Assembly (NCBI RefSeq): GCF_024170165.1
Contig: NZ_JALJXP010000015.1
Coordinates: forward strand, 62,001 to 126,000
Origin: Pseudomonas nitroreducens
GTDB lineage: Bacteria; Pseudomonadota; Gammaproteobacteria; Pseudomonadales; Pseudomonadaceae
Direction of reading: 5' to 3'
Length of the DNA: 64,000 bases
This document shows, in pieces, positions 1 to 8,058 of this stretch (position 1 is its first letter; every line of letters begins with the position of its first letter). The notes beneath the pieces were generated by a model. That model was not told where the DNA came from. It saw nothing but the letters and a program-made list of their open reading frames with translations, and made no database searches. The translations under genes were made by a program, and so were the position numbers.

Positions 1-82
1 AGATGTGCAGCAGGCGCGAGGCTTCCTGGATGCTGCCGCTTTCGCAGATGGCGACGATGGCGCGGAGTTGATGCAACTTCAT
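1..82 (-). CDS. LysR-family regulator, N-terminal 27 residues only (cut by window edge)
   Basis: Read leftward, the first residues are MKLHQLRAIVAICESGSIQE followed by ASRLLHI. This is the start of the LysR winged helix-turn-helix (first helix plus the residues entering the recognition helix). The rest of the gene lies outside the window, so the effector and target cannot be judged. An in-frame ATG 42 bases upstream (ending at position 124) is also possible, but the conserved MKLHQLRAIV opening favours the start at 82. LysR proteins usually control a divergent neighbour. Here the divergent side is about 780 bases of repeats with no gene, so the target is probably elsewhere. Confidence 0.7.
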   Translation of the reverse strand, partial: MKLHQLRAIVAICESGSIQEASRLLHI

Positions 83-481
83 GGAGTGGGCGTCGGCTCG
101 GGGATCGGTAACAGGTCGGAACATAAAGCAAAATCGAGGCCGGCGCGCGTAACGGTTGGTAAACGCGGGTGGACTGGTGGGTCGCGGGGGTGTTTTGGCC
201 AGGGTTAGTGGGGCGCGGCTATGGATTTCAGCGACAGCATGGGTATCGCTTCGCTCCACGCCATCCTACGGCGAGGTTTTCCGGTTGCTGCTGTGCGGAT
301 GGGTGGATTCGCGGACAAGGTCCGCTCCTACGGGGAGACGCCGAGTTGGGCGGGTTCGCGAGCAAGGACTAGGCGTCCCCCTCGGTCCTACGAAGAGCAC
401 CGCCGCCTCGGCTCTGGCTCTGGCTCTGGGGACTTCCAGAGAAATGTCCGCACACTCCGAGTGCCCCGTTCAACGAGGGCA

Positions 482-501
482 TTTTTCGCCTAAGCGAAAA
501 A
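482..501. terminator. Perfect 8-bp inverted repeat, bidirectional terminator-like
   Basis: TTTTTCGC, a four-base CTAA loop and GCGAAAAA form a perfect hairpin with T tracts on both strands. This is the form of a small bidirectional terminator. No gene end lies close by, so it may be part of a repeat instead. Confidence 0.4.
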
Positions 502-526
502 CCGGATGTCCGGGGCAAGCCTTTTG

Positions 527-569
527 GTTACTTTTTGGGGGGCGGCCTTCCGTCGTTTGGAAAAGTAAC
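527..569. repeat. Long-loop inverted repeat GTTACTTTT...AAAAGTAAC
   Basis: Nine bases (GTTACTTTT, 527-535) are repeated in perfect inverse complement (AAAAGTAAC, 561-569) around a 25-base loop, followed by CTCGCCC-type sequence. I recall similar GTTACTTTT/AAAAGTAACTCGCC palindromes between genes in pseudomonads. That family assignment is from memory, while the inverted repeat itself is directly visible. Confidence 0.5.
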
Positions 570-651
570 TCGCCCGAGGGGGCGAAACACGAAGTCCGCG
601 CGCGCACCGAAGCGGCGCAGAAACACGAACAACAACGCAGACAGCGCCAAC

Positions 652-683
652 GGCGGATAACGCTGGCGCGTTATGCGCCCTAC
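652..683. repeat. Imperfect copy of the GGCGGATAAC...GTTAT.CGCCCTAC palindrome
   Basis: The sequence GGCGGATAACGC, a short loop, GCGTTATGCGCC and then CTAC matches the outline of the two stronger copies at 11379-11410 and 11431-11465. It therefore looks like a dispersed intergenic palindrome family in this genome. Confidence 0.5.
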
Positions 684-744
684 GTATCTGAATGCCTCAA
701 TTACAAGCGCACGACCCGTTCCTAAGGGAGGCATCGCGTTGAAC

Positions 745-773
745 GGGTTCGCGAGCAAGCTCGCTCCTACAGG
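745..773. repeat. REP element
   Basis: GGGTTCGCGAGCAAGCTCGCTCCTAC is the well-known Pseudomonas REP core, with its internal GCGAGC/GCTCGC hairpin. The same core occurs as an inverted pair at 6488-6570 and as a diverged copy at 7368-7394. Confidence 0.85.
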
Positions 774-798
774 AAACCAACAGCCAATCACCAGGCGA

Positions 799-830
799 AA
801 AAAAAGCGGCCCGAAGGCCGCTGAAAAAAC
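799..830 (-). terminator. Rho-independent terminator of the DUF1329 gene
   Basis: On the minus strand AGCGGCC, TTCG, GGCCGCT is followed directly by a run of T. It sits about 35 bases after the stop codon at 866 and has the GC stem, tetraloop and U tract of a strong intrinsic terminator. Confidence 0.85.
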
Positions 831-865
831 ACAGGGAGCGCCGGTGAGCGCCAGTCAAGCCCGCC

Positions 866-2224
866 TCAGCGGATGCCGGTGGCGCGCAAGGCGTTGGGGG
901 TGAAGTCGTTGCTGCTGGCCTTCACCGCAAAGTCGTAGCTGCTCTTCTCTTCGTTGCGCAGCCCGGACACTGTGTAGCGGCCGGACAGCACGTCATAGTG
1001 GGTCTCCGCCGTCAGCCAGGTGAACTGCTGGTCGTAGAACGGCCGCGCATGGCCTTCCGATACCCGCCAGAGGTTGCCACGGCCGTCGTAGGCGTCAGCC
1101 TCGGCGATCTGCCAGCTGTCCTCGTCGATGTACAGGTCACGCTTGCTGTAGATGTGTCGCTGGCCCGGCTTCAGGGTCGCCACCACGTGCCACACGCGGT
1201 GCAGTTCGTAGCGGGTGTGGTCCGGGTTGAGGTGGCCCGGCTTGACGATGTCGTCGTACTTCAGCGCCGGCGAGTCGAGCGCAAAGCTGTTGTAGGGAAT
1301 GTACAGCTCCTGCTTGCCCACCAGTTTCCAGTCGTAGCGGTCCGGCGCACCGTTGAACATGTCGAAGTCGTCGTAGGTGCGCATGCCTTCCGCACCGGGG
1401 CTGTCATAGCCCACTTGCGGGGCGCGGCGCACGCGGCGCTGGCCGGCGTTGTACATCCAGGCCATGCGCGGTTCCTTGACCTGGTCGATGGTCTCCAGCA
1501 CCAGCATCACACTGCCGGCGCGACGCGGCGGCGAAAGGATTTCCTGGCGGAAGTAGTAGAGGATGTTGTCCATCTTCGCCGGGTCGTAGTCCTTGAGCCC
1601 GAACGGGAAGGCGAACTGCTCCTTCATGTAGCTGATGGTGTAGGCGCCGTTGGTCTGCGGGTTCATCTGCGCGGTGGTGCGCAGCATCGCATTGCCCCGG
1701 TAGCGGGTGACGTGGTTCCAGATCACTTCCAGGCCGTTCTGCGGGATCGGGAACGGGATGGTCATGCTGAAGTTGGTCAGCCCGTTGCCGCCCTCGGCCA
1801 GCGAGGTGGCGGTGGCGTTCTTCTTCGCCGCGTCGATCACCGCCTGCGGGTAGCTGGCGCTGCGGTGGCTGGGGTAGACCGGGATGCGGTAGGTGTCGGG
1901 GAAGCGCTGGAACATCGCCAGCTGCCCCGGGGTGAGCTTGTCCTTGTACTGCTGGGCGGTCTGCGCGGTGATGGTGAACAGCGGCTTGTCCGCGGCGTAC
2001 GGGTCGGCGAGGAAGCCGCCGGCGTCGGCCTTGCCGGCACCCGTTGCCAGGCCACCGGTCCAGGCCGGGATGCTGCCGTCGGCGTTGCCCGCCTTTTCCG
2101 CGCCAATCGGGGTGAGCTCATTGCCCAGGCGCGCGGCCTGGTCGGCACCGACCGCAGCCATGACCTGCCCGGCGAGCAGGCTCAGCGTCAGGCAGCCGGC
2201 CTGCAACCATTGCTTGTTGTTCAT
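866..2224 (-). CDS. DUF1329 exported protein (LolA/LolB-like fold family)
   Basis: This 452-residue protein begins with a Sec signal peptide (MNNKQWLQAGCLTLSLLAGQ, cleavage after about residue 23, VMA-A). It has the family's hallmark stretches: the early GAEKAGNADGSIPAWTGG segment, PSHRSA near 120, the GQRRVRRAP motif near 262 and a C-terminal LNPDHTRYELHRVWHVVATL region. DUF1329 proteins are periplasmic or outer-membrane-associated and are usually encoded next to a DUF1302 protein, as here (37 bases upstream). The pair is probably one transcript. The substrate is unknown, and links to hydrophobic compounds such as terpenoids or sterols are from genomic context in other species. The start is supported by an AGAGGT ribosome site. 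A broken paralogue lies at 23270-24656. Confidence 0.9.
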   Translation of the reverse strand: MNNKQWLQAGCLTLSLLAGQVMAAVGADQAARLGNELTPIGAEKAGNADGSIPAWTGGLATGAGKADAGGFLADPYAADKPLFTITAQTAQQYKDKLTPGQLAMFQRFPDTYRIPVYPSHRSASYPQAVIDAAKKNATATSLAEGGNGLTNFSMTIPFPIPQNGLEVIWNHVTRYRGNAMLRTTAQMNPQTNGAYTISYMKEQFAFPFGLKDYDPAKMDNILYYFRQEILSPPRRAGSVMLVLETIDQVKEPRMAWMYNAGQRRVRRAPQVGYDSPGAEGMRTYDDFDMFNGAPDRYDWKLVGKQELYIPYNSFALDSPALKYDDIVKPGHLNPDHTRYELHRVWHVVATLKPGQRHIYSKRDLYIDEDSWQIAEADAYDGRGNLWRVSEGHARPFYDQQFTWLTAETHYDVLSGRYTVSGLRNEEKSSYDFAVKASSNDFTPNALRATGIR

Positions 2225-2261
2225 GCTTTTACCTCTGTTCCAGGACTGGAGCTGGCGGGCA

Positions 2262-4115
2262 TCAGAAGCTGACGCCCATGCTGACGGCGAGGAAGTCGCG
2301 GTCGGTGTTGACGTTGTAATCGCCGCCGAAGTAGTCGGTGTAACTGATGCTGGCGGTGTAGCGACTCAGGTATTCGGCATCGACGCCGACGCTGATCGAC
2401 TTGTCGCCCTCGTTGAAGGTCGGGCCGTAGCCCTGCACGTCGTGGGAGAACGCCAGGTTCGGGCGCAGCGAAACGCCACCGAGCAGGTCGTTGTATTCCA
2501 GGCCCGCGCGCACGCGGTAACCCCAGGAGTTCTGGGTGTAGAAGCCCTTGTCATCGCACTGGCCGGGGTTGGCGGTGTTCACCACTTTCTGGCAGATCGC
2601 GTTGCCCGACAGCCCCAGCAGCGCCGAGGTGCCGGCACTGGCCAGCTCACCGTTGCCGTATACGCTGCTGCGGCCGAAGCGCAGGTCGGAGCCGTCGGTG
2701 GAGCCCAGGTCGGCGATGTGGCTGAAGCCGATCTCGCCCACCAGGGTCAGGCGCTCGGCGCCGATCAGTTCGATCTGGTCGAAGGTGTTGGTGAAGGTCA
2801 TCTGCGCCTGGGTGAACGGCTTGCGCTCGTAACCCTGGATCAGCGAACCGTAGGCCGAGTCGGCCCAGCCGCTGGAGAAGATCGGCAGGCCACCGTTGAC
2901 CAGCGGGCTGGTCGCCGCCGAGCCGAGGGTGGCGGCGCCGGAAACGTCGCTGGAGTTGATGCCCAGCGGCATGTTCGGCCGGTAGCTGATTTCGCCCTGC
3001 ACCGCCGTGCTGCCCCAGGTGGTGTTGAAGCCCAGGCCGTAGAGGCGGATGTCCTCGGGGTAGTCCAGGTACCAGCGCGCGGTGCTCACACCGCCCTGCC
3101 CGATCAGCCCGCCGACCGGGTCGGCCAGCGCACCCTTGCCGACTACCCAGTTACTGGTGGGGACGCGGCTGTGGTAGTTCATCGCATAGGCGGAGAACTC
3201 GGTATCGTTAACCATCCAGCGAAGCGCCACGCCGAACTGGCCGCCATCGCGGGCGTCGTGGTCCTTGCCGCGCGGCACGTAGCCATAGCCGCCCTTGATG
3301 CCGGTGCCGTCGATGTCGCGGTCGAAGTCGCTGCCGTTCACCGCCATGTTGATGTCGCAGCCCTTGGCCGCCACATCGCTGCCGAAGAAGGTGCCGCAGT
3401 TGTCCGGCACGGTCTTCTCCCACTCCAGTTGGTAGAAGGCCTCCATGGACAGGGTGTCGGTGAGCCCCTGGTTGAAATACAGCATGCTCACCGGGATCAG
3501 TGCTTCCTTCACCTCGGAGCCGGGGCGACGCAGCGCGGCGACATCCGCCGGGTTGATCGAGTTGATGCCGTTCTGGATGAAGGTGCTCTCGCCCCAGCTC
3601 ACCACCTGGCGGCCCACGCGCACGGTGCCCGGCCGGTCCTGCAGTTCGTAGTTGTGGTAGAGGAAGGCGTCCAGCAGCTCGGCGCCGGAGGACTGCGCGG
3701 CAGTGTCGCGGCCGCTGTCGTCGATGTCATAGAGCGGACGGTGTTCGTCCTTGAGTTCGAAGTCGTACCAGTACTTGCCACGCAGGAACAGGCCACTGTC
3801 GCCGTACTTCAGCTCCAGGTCGTGCAGGCCCTTGAAGATCTTGGAGAAGGTCTCGCCGCGCTTGAAGTTCAGCCGGCCGTCATCGGAGGTCTGGCTGGAC
3901 GCCGTGCCGCCGTTGCGGGTGCCGATGAATTTCTTGTCCGGGCTGTCCATCGCCCAGCTCGCGCCGATGGACAGGGTCGAGTCGAAACGACCCTCGATTT
4001 CCCCCACGTTGAAGCTCACTGCCTGAGCCGAAGATGCCCCGCCAAGGGCCATGCTGGTAGCCAGCGCCAGCGCGTGCGGCTTGAAGCCCGCGGCGCCGGT
4101 TATTGTTTTTTTCAT
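2262..4115 (-). CDS. DUF1302 outer-membrane beta-barrel-like protein
   Basis: The 617-residue product starts MKKTITGAAGFKPHALALAT and has a signal peptide ending near AQA-VSF (residue 33). It then shows alternating amphipathic strands and the DUF1302 landmarks: an N-terminal RFDSTLSIGASW strand, VVSWGESTFIQNGINSINP near 180 and a C-terminal strand ending in phenylalanine (SMGVSF), typical of outer-membrane barrels. A start 45 bases upstream is possible, but the GGAGAG site and signal peptide fit 4115. The gene is first in a two-gene unit with the DUF1329 gene. The family has no established substrate; an outer-membrane pore or lipid-handling role is an inference. The paralogue is at 24668-26497. 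Confidence 0.88.
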   Translation of the reverse strand: MKKTITGAAGFKPHALALATSMALGGASSAQAVSFNVGEIEGRFDSTLSIGASWAMDSPDKKFIGTRNGGTASSQTSDDGRLNFKRGETFSKIFKGLHDLELKYGDSGLFLRGKYWYDFELKDEHRPLYDIDDSGRDTAAQSSGAELLDAFLYHNYELQDRPGTVRVGRQVVSWGESTFIQNGINSINPADVAALRRPGSEVKEALIPVSMLYFNQGLTDTLSMEAFYQLEWEKTVPDNCGTFFGSDVAAKGCDINMAVNGSDFDRDIDGTGIKGGYGYVPRGKDHDARDGGQFGVALRWMVNDTEFSAYAMNYHSRVPTSNWVVGKGALADPVGGLIGQGGVSTARWYLDYPEDIRLYGLGFNTTWGSTAVQGEISYRPNMPLGINSSDVSGAATLGSAATSPLVNGGLPIFSSGWADSAYGSLIQGYERKPFTQAQMTFTNTFDQIELIGAERLTLVGEIGFSHIADLGSTDGSDLRFGRSSVYGNGELASAGTSALLGLSGNAICQKVVNTANPGQCDDKGFYTQNSWGYRVRAGLEYNDLLGGVSLRPNLAFSHDVQGYGPTFNEGDKSISVGVDAEYLSRYTASISYTDYFGGDYNVNTDRDFLAVSMGVSF

Positions 4116-4142
4116 GCTGCTCTCCGCCTGGATCGTGCTGGT

Positions 4143-4156
4143 CACGGCAAGCCGTG
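4143..4156. promoter_or_regulatory. 14-bp palindrome upstream of the DUF1302 gene
   Basis: CACGGC-AA-GCCGTG is a perfect inverted repeat 27 bases upstream of the DUF1302 start codon, where an operator or the base of a leader hairpin would lie. The rest of the 297-base divergent spacer (4116-4412) shows no gene and no promoter I can assign with confidence. Confidence 0.35.
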
Positions 4157-4412
4157 CCACCCCTGCTCCGCGGCGCTTGGGCCGGGAGGCGGTCGCATGG
4201 TAAGAGCGCTGTCACAACGCTGACTTCTGAAAAAAAGTGATGCCCATAGCCAGAATGAAAACGCCGGCATCTCGCAGCGCGCGAGGCTTTGCGGGTGCGG
4301 CTCTGCGGGTGATAACCGACGGCTATCGCGATACCCAGGATTCAGCCGACCCGGGCCGCGCATTGCCCTAAAGTCCGCCGCCATCAGCGATTCCCCGACC
4401 CTGAGGTGGACC

Positions 4413-5735
4413 ATGAAGATTGCGTTGACCGGCGACAGCATCCTGCAGCGCCGCCTGAACAGCCGCGAAGACCAAACCCTGCGCCCGCTGTTCGACCTGC
4501 TGCGCGGCGCGGACGTCAGCTTCACCAACCTGGAGGTGCTGCCCAACGACTTCCAGGGCGACGCCGTGCTGGAAAGCGGCGGCTCGCACTTCGGCGCGCC
4601 GGCATGGATTCTCGATGAGCTGGTGGACGGCGGCTTCGACCTGTTCTCCACCGCCAACAACCACAGCCTGGACTACGGCATTGCCGGCCTGCAGGCCGCC
4701 CACGCCCAGCTGCAGAAGCGCGAACTGCTGTACGCCGGCACCGGCCGCAACCTCGAAGAGGCGCGCCGCCCGGTGTACTGCACCAAACCGGCCGGCACCG
4801 TCTCGCTGCTGGCCTGCACCTCCACCTTCGGCAAGGGCCAGGAAGCCAGCGAGCAGACCCGCGACATGCCCGGCCGCCCCGGCTTGAGCCCCTTGCGCTA
4901 CGACACCGTGCACCAGCTCGACGGCGCGCAGATGGAAGCCATGCGCGGCATCATCGCCAGCCTCGGCCTGGACCGCCTCTACCAGGGCGCGGTGGACCTG
5001 GGCTTCGCCCACCCGATTCCCGATCCGGCGCTGGCGGTGTTCGGCCCCTTCACCCCGCTGCTGTTCCGCCAGGGCGAGAGCGCGCGCCTGCGCACGCTGC
5101 CGCGCAAGAAGGACATGGACGACATCCTGCGCTGGGTCGAGGAAGCGCGGACGCTGTCCGACGTGGTGGTGCTGAGCATCCACGCCCACGAACTGGGCCA
5201 CGACGCGACCGGGGAATGGAACCTGGAAGCGGCCGCCGAATTCATCCAGCCGGTGGCGCGGCGCATGATCGATGCCGGTGTCGACATCGTGGTCGGCCAC
5301 GGCCCGCACCTGCTGCGCGGCATGGAGATCTACAACGGCAAGCCGATCTTCTACAGCCTGGGCAACTTCATCGGCCAGAACGAGCTGGTGGAACGCCTGC
5401 CGGCGGACAGCTACGAGCAGTTCCGCGTGGACCGCAACCAGACGCCGTCGAAGGTGTTCCTGCAGCGCACCCAGAACGACACCCGCAGCTTCCCCTCCGA
5501 TGCGCGCTTCTGGGAAAGCCTGGTGCCGGTCTGCCTGTTCGACGGCCGCCGCCTCACCGGCATCGAACTGCACCCGGTAAGCCTGGGCCTGGGCGAAGCG
5601 GTACATCGCCGCGGCCGCCCGCGCCTGGCCCAAGGCGAACACGCACAAGCGATCCTGCAGCGCTTCGCCGCGCTGTCGGAGCCCTACGGTACTCGGCTGT
5701 CGGTGGACGGCTCGATTGCGCGCATCCAACTCTGA
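4413..5735 (+). CDS. CapA/PgsA-like metallophosphoesterase-fold protein
   Basis: The 440-residue protein opens MKIALTGDSILQRRL and carries the PGA_cap (CapA) blocks in order: GDS near 7, the NLE motif near 39, TANNHSLDYG near 82, an IHAHELGHDATGEW block near 253, VVGHGPHLLRG near 293 and YSLGNFIGQNE near 312. These Asp/Asn/His residues build the two-metal site of the calcineurin-like fold. CapA proteins of bacilli act in poly-gamma-glutamate export, but most proteobacterial members have no known role. There is no signal peptide, so it is probably cytoplasmic. It is followed by a response regulator 53 bases downstream, with no capsule genes in sight. Confidence 0.85.
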   Translation: MKIALTGDSILQRRLNSREDQTLRPLFDLLRGADVSFTNLEVLPNDFQGDAVLESGGSHFGAPAWILDELVDGGFDLFSTANNHSLDYGIAGLQAAHAQLQKRELLYAGTGRNLEEARRPVYCTKPAGTVSLLACTSTFGKGQEASEQTRDMPGRPGLSPLRYDTVHQLDGAQMEAMRGIIASLGLDRLYQGAVDLGFAHPIPDPALAVFGPFTPLLFRQGESARLRTLPRKKDMDDILRWVEEARTLSDVVVLSIHAHELGHDATGEWNLEAAAEFIQPVARRMIDAGVDIVVGHGPHLLRGMEIYNGKPIFYSLGNFIGQNELVERLPADSYEQFRVDRNQTPSKVFLQRTQNDTRSFPSDARFWESLVPVCLFDGRRLTGIELHPVSLGLGEAVHRRGRPRLAQGEHAQAILQRFAALSEPYGTRLSVDGSIARIQL

Positions 5736-5788
5736 TGCCGCAGCGCCGGGCAGCCACAAGCTGCCCGGCGCCCTTCTTACCTTCCGCG

Positions 5789-6475
5789 ATGCCCATGACC
5801 AGCCCACGCATTCTCATCGTCGAGGACGACCTGCGCCTCGCCGCTCTCACCCGCGACTTCCTCGAACACCACGGCCTCTGCGCCGGCATCGAGCCTGACG
5901 GCGCGCGCGCCGCCGAGCGAGTGCTGGACGAGCGCCCGGACCTGGTGATCCTCGACCGCATGCTGCCTGGCGACGACGGCCTGTCCATCTGCCGGCGCAT
6001 CCGCCCGCGCTACCAGGGTGCGATTCTCATGCTCAGCGCGCGCTCCGAAGACACCGAGCAGATCGACGGCCTGGAGAACGGCGCCGACGACTACGTCTGC
6101 AAACCGGTGCGCCCCAGCCTGCTGCTGGCCCGCGTGCGCACCCTGCTGCGCCGCCCGCGGGCAGCCGCCGAAGCGACGGAACGCCTGGAGCGCTCAGGTC
6201 TGGTGCTCGACGCCCGCCAGCGCGAAGTGCAGCGCAACGGCGAACGCATCGACCTGACCGGTGCCGAGTTCGACCTGCTCTGGCAACTCGTCAGCCACGC
6301 TGGCCAGACCCTCAGCCGCGATGAGTTGCTGCTGGCCCTGCGCGGTATCGCCTGGGATGGCATGGACCGCTCGGTGGACGTGCGCATCGCCCACCTGCGC
6401 GCCAAGCTGGGCGACGACCTGCTACCGCCGCTGATCGTCACCGTGCGTGGCAAGGGCTACCGCTTCACCGGTTAG
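5789..6475 (+). CDS. OmpR/RstA-type DNA-binding response regulator, orphan
   Basis: The 228-residue protein has a receiver domain (acidic pair E12-D13-D14, phospho-acceptor D56 in VILDRMLPGDDG, conserved K105 in DDYVCKP) and an OmpR-type winged helix (about 130-226) ending RGKGYRFTG. It most resembles RstA-like regulators. No histidine kinase gene follows: transcription runs into an inverted REP pair and then an unrelated gene, so the partner kinase must be elsewhere. The start may also be the second ATG at 5795. The closeness to the CapA-like gene suggests one transcript, and control of that gene is possible but unproven. Confidence 0.9.
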   Translation: MPMTSPRILIVEDDLRLAALTRDFLEHHGLCAGIEPDGARAAERVLDERPDLVILDRMLPGDDGLSICRRIRPRYQGAILMLSARSEDTEQIDGLENGADDYVCKPVRPSLLLARVRTLLRRPRAAAEATERLERSGLVLDARQREVQRNGERIDLTGAEFDLLWQLVSHAGQTLSRDELLLALRGIAWDGMDRSVDVRIAHLRAKLGDDLLPPLIVTVRGKGYRFTG

Positions 6476-6487
6476 CAGGAACTCTAC

Positions 6488-6570
6488 CTGTAGGAGCGAG
6501 CTTGCTCGCGAACCCGCCCAGCACCGGCGCCGCCAGGGAGCTCTGTTCGCGAGCAAGCTCGCTCCTACAA
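6488..6570. repeat. Inverted pair of REP elements
   Basis: Two REP cores face each other: CTGTAGGAGCGAGCTTGCTC (from 6488) and GTTCGCGAGCAAGCTCGCTC (from 6545). This is the paired arrangement called a BIME. Directly after the response-regulator stop codon, the pair may also end or stabilise its transcript. Confidence 0.85.
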
Positions 6571-6662
6571 AGCTGCCAGCATGACCGCCCGGCCGAAAGT
6601 TCGTCGCGCGGGGAACTCCGCCCAGTCAAACCAGCACCCTCACTGCGGCAGGAGTGCCCGGC

Positions 6663-7337
6663 ATGACAGTCAACATCGACAACCTCAATATCGCCCTGCC
6701 CGTGGGCAGGACAGCAACCGATACCGTCTCGATCGAAATCCCCGGCCCGCAGGCGCTGGCGCAATATCCCGAACTGGTCACCCGCCTGCCGGACGGCAGC
6801 CTGCAGCTCACCGCACCGACCAAGGGGGTGGCGAGCAAGAGCGTCCACCGCACCCGCTGCGAATGGAAGGAGCCCATCTACTGGGCCCTGAGCAGCGCCA
6901 CCGAGCACGTGAACCACCAGCTGATGAAAGTCACCCAGGTGAACTCGGCACAGAAGGTGGTGGTGGCGCAGATGCACGTGAAGGACGACGACAGCCCTCT
7001 GCTCAAGGTGTTCTGGCAGAAGGGCAAGCTGACCATGGGCTTTCGCCAGAATTTCAACCAGACCACCCCGGTGAACAGCACGGTGCTGGACAATGTGCCG
7101 CTGGGAGCGGATTTCGACATCCTGATCCTCGCCACCTCCAGCCTGATGCTGACCGTGCAGGCCAGTTGCAACGGGCGCAATTCGGCGGTGCCGTCGATGC
7201 CCCTGGACGCCAGCTGGGCGGCACGGGTGTTCGATTTCCATGGCGGCGTCTACAACCAGATCGACTTCAGCGACACGACCCTGGCGAGCGATGCGTCGGT
7301 GTGCGTCATCAAGGACCTGCAGATCAGGCATGCGTGA
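6663..7337 (+). CDS. Polysaccharide lyase family 7 (alginate lyase)-like protein
   Basis: This 224-residue protein carries the three PL7 fingerprints in order: RTRCEWKE (63-70, matching the R-T/S-E-x-R block), Q103-M-H105 (the catalytic QxH) and GGVYNQ (194-199, from the YFKAGxYNQ block with the catalytic Tyr197). PL7 enzymes cut alginate by beta-elimination. The size matches small bare-domain lyases. No signal peptide is visible, so it may act in the cytoplasm or leave by another route. A GGCAGGAG site nine bases upstream selects ATG 6663 over the GTG at 6654. The first block is altered (C66 and a shifted Glu67), so activity is uncertain. No alginate operon is nearby. Confidence 0.75.
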   Translation: MTVNIDNLNIALPVGRTATDTVSIEIPGPQALAQYPELVTRLPDGSLQLTAPTKGVASKSVHRTRCEWKEPIYWALSSATEHVNHQLMKVTQVNSAQKVVVAQMHVKDDDSPLLKVFWQKGKLTMGFRQNFNQTTPVNSTVLDNVPLGADFDILILATSSLMLTVQASCNGRNSAVPSMPLDASWAARVFDFHGGVYNQIDFSDTTLASDASVCVIKDLQIRHA

Positions 7338-7367
7338 GTGCGGGGAAAGCGGCGCCTTACAGACGCT

Positions 7368-7394
7368 GTTCGCGGGCATGGCCCGCTCCTACAG
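7368..7394. repeat. Diverged REP element
   Basis: GTTCGCGGGCATGGCCCGCT followed by CCTACAG keeps the REP frame but has GGGCATGGCCC in place of GAGCAAGCTC in the hairpin. It lies between the PL7-like gene and the GNAT gene. Confidence 0.7.
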
Positions 7395-7448
7395 AAAAGC
7401 GTCGGCATCCGGTAGGCTGTGGGAGCAATCCTTCCAGAGCCCATTCGC

Positions 7449-8042
7449 ATGTCCGCCCTCACCTGCCCTCACCTGACCGGCCAGCACGTCGAACTCCTGC
7501 CCCTGCGCGCGGAACACGCGCAAGCCCTGCTGGATGCAGCCAGCGATGGCGAGCTGTGGAACCTGAAAGTCACGGTGGTACCCGGCCCGGACACCGTAGC
7601 GGGCTATATCGCCAAGGCCGAAAAAGGCCTGGAGGAAGGCAGCGTCCTGCCCTTCGCCATCCTCGACCGGCGCACCGGCAGGATCGTCGGCAGCACCCGC
7701 TTCTGGAAGGTCGACCGCGCCAACCGCAAACTGGAAATCGGCCACACCTGGCTGGCCCTCTCGGCCCAGCGCACGCCGATCAACAGCGAGGCCAAGCTCC
7801 TGCTGCTGACCTACGCCTTCGAGGAGCTCGACTGCGTACGCGTGCAGTTCACCACCGACGAGCTGAACGAAAAATCCCGCGCCGCCATCCTGCGCCTGGG
7901 CGCGGTGCAGGAAGGCATCGCCCGCCACGAGCGCATCATGCCCGACGGGCGCAAGCGCAACTCGGTGCGCTTCAGCATCATCGACAGCGAGTGGCCCGAG
8001 GTGAAGGCGCGGCTGCTGCAACGCCTCACCCCGGCCGCCTGA
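7449..8042 (+). CDS. GNAT-family N-acetyltransferase (RimL/YdaF-like)
   Basis: The 197-residue protein follows the RimL-like GNAT layout: an N-terminal HVELLPLRAEHAQALLDAAS segment, the IVGSTRFWKVDRANRKLEIG strand pair in the middle, a helix with LLTYAFEELDCVRVQFTTDE and the conserved NEKSRAAILRLGAVQEG acetyl-CoA/C-terminal motif. Such enzymes acetylate protein N-termini, small amines or antibiotics; the acceptor cannot be told from sequence. ATG 7449 is preferred because the conserved domain starts directly after it. A VOC gene follows 16 bases after the stop and is probably co-transcribed. Confidence 0.85.
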   Translation: MSALTCPHLTGQHVELLPLRAEHAQALLDAASDGELWNLKVTVVPGPDTVAGYIAKAEKGLEEGSVLPFAILDRRTGRIVGSTRFWKVDRANRKLEIGHTWLALSAQRTPINSEAKLLLLTYAFEELDCVRVQFTTDELNEKSRAAILRLGAVQEGIARHERIMPDGRKRNSVRFSIIDSEWPEVKARLLQRLTPAA

Positions 8043-8058
8043 CCTGGAGGGCATCACC

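Larger units (their letters stand above)
83..865. other. 783-base gene-free spacer rich in palindromic repeats
   Basis: No convincing coding frame is present: the open frames here are short, overlap one another and show no domain. The stretch holds at least four different inverted repeats (482-501, 527-569, 652-683, 745-773) plus the terminator at 799-830. Degenerate relatives of the REP core appear near 310-335 (GCGGACAAGGTCCGCTCCTAC) and 353-392. It looks like a landing zone for small intergenic repeats between a LysR gene and a convergently read gene. Confidence 0.6.

Noticed and set aside
4143-4162. Sigma-54 promoter (TGGCACGGCTTGCC on the minus strand)
   Set aside because: The GG to GC spacing of ten bases required for a sigma-54 site is not met. 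The sequence is better read as a palindrome.
1893-4223. 776-residue open frame on the plus strand opposite the DUF1302 gene
   Set aside because: Composition is Ala/Val/Arg/Gly-rich with no domain, and it lies antisense to a well-supported gene. Long antisense frames are common in DNA with this GC content.
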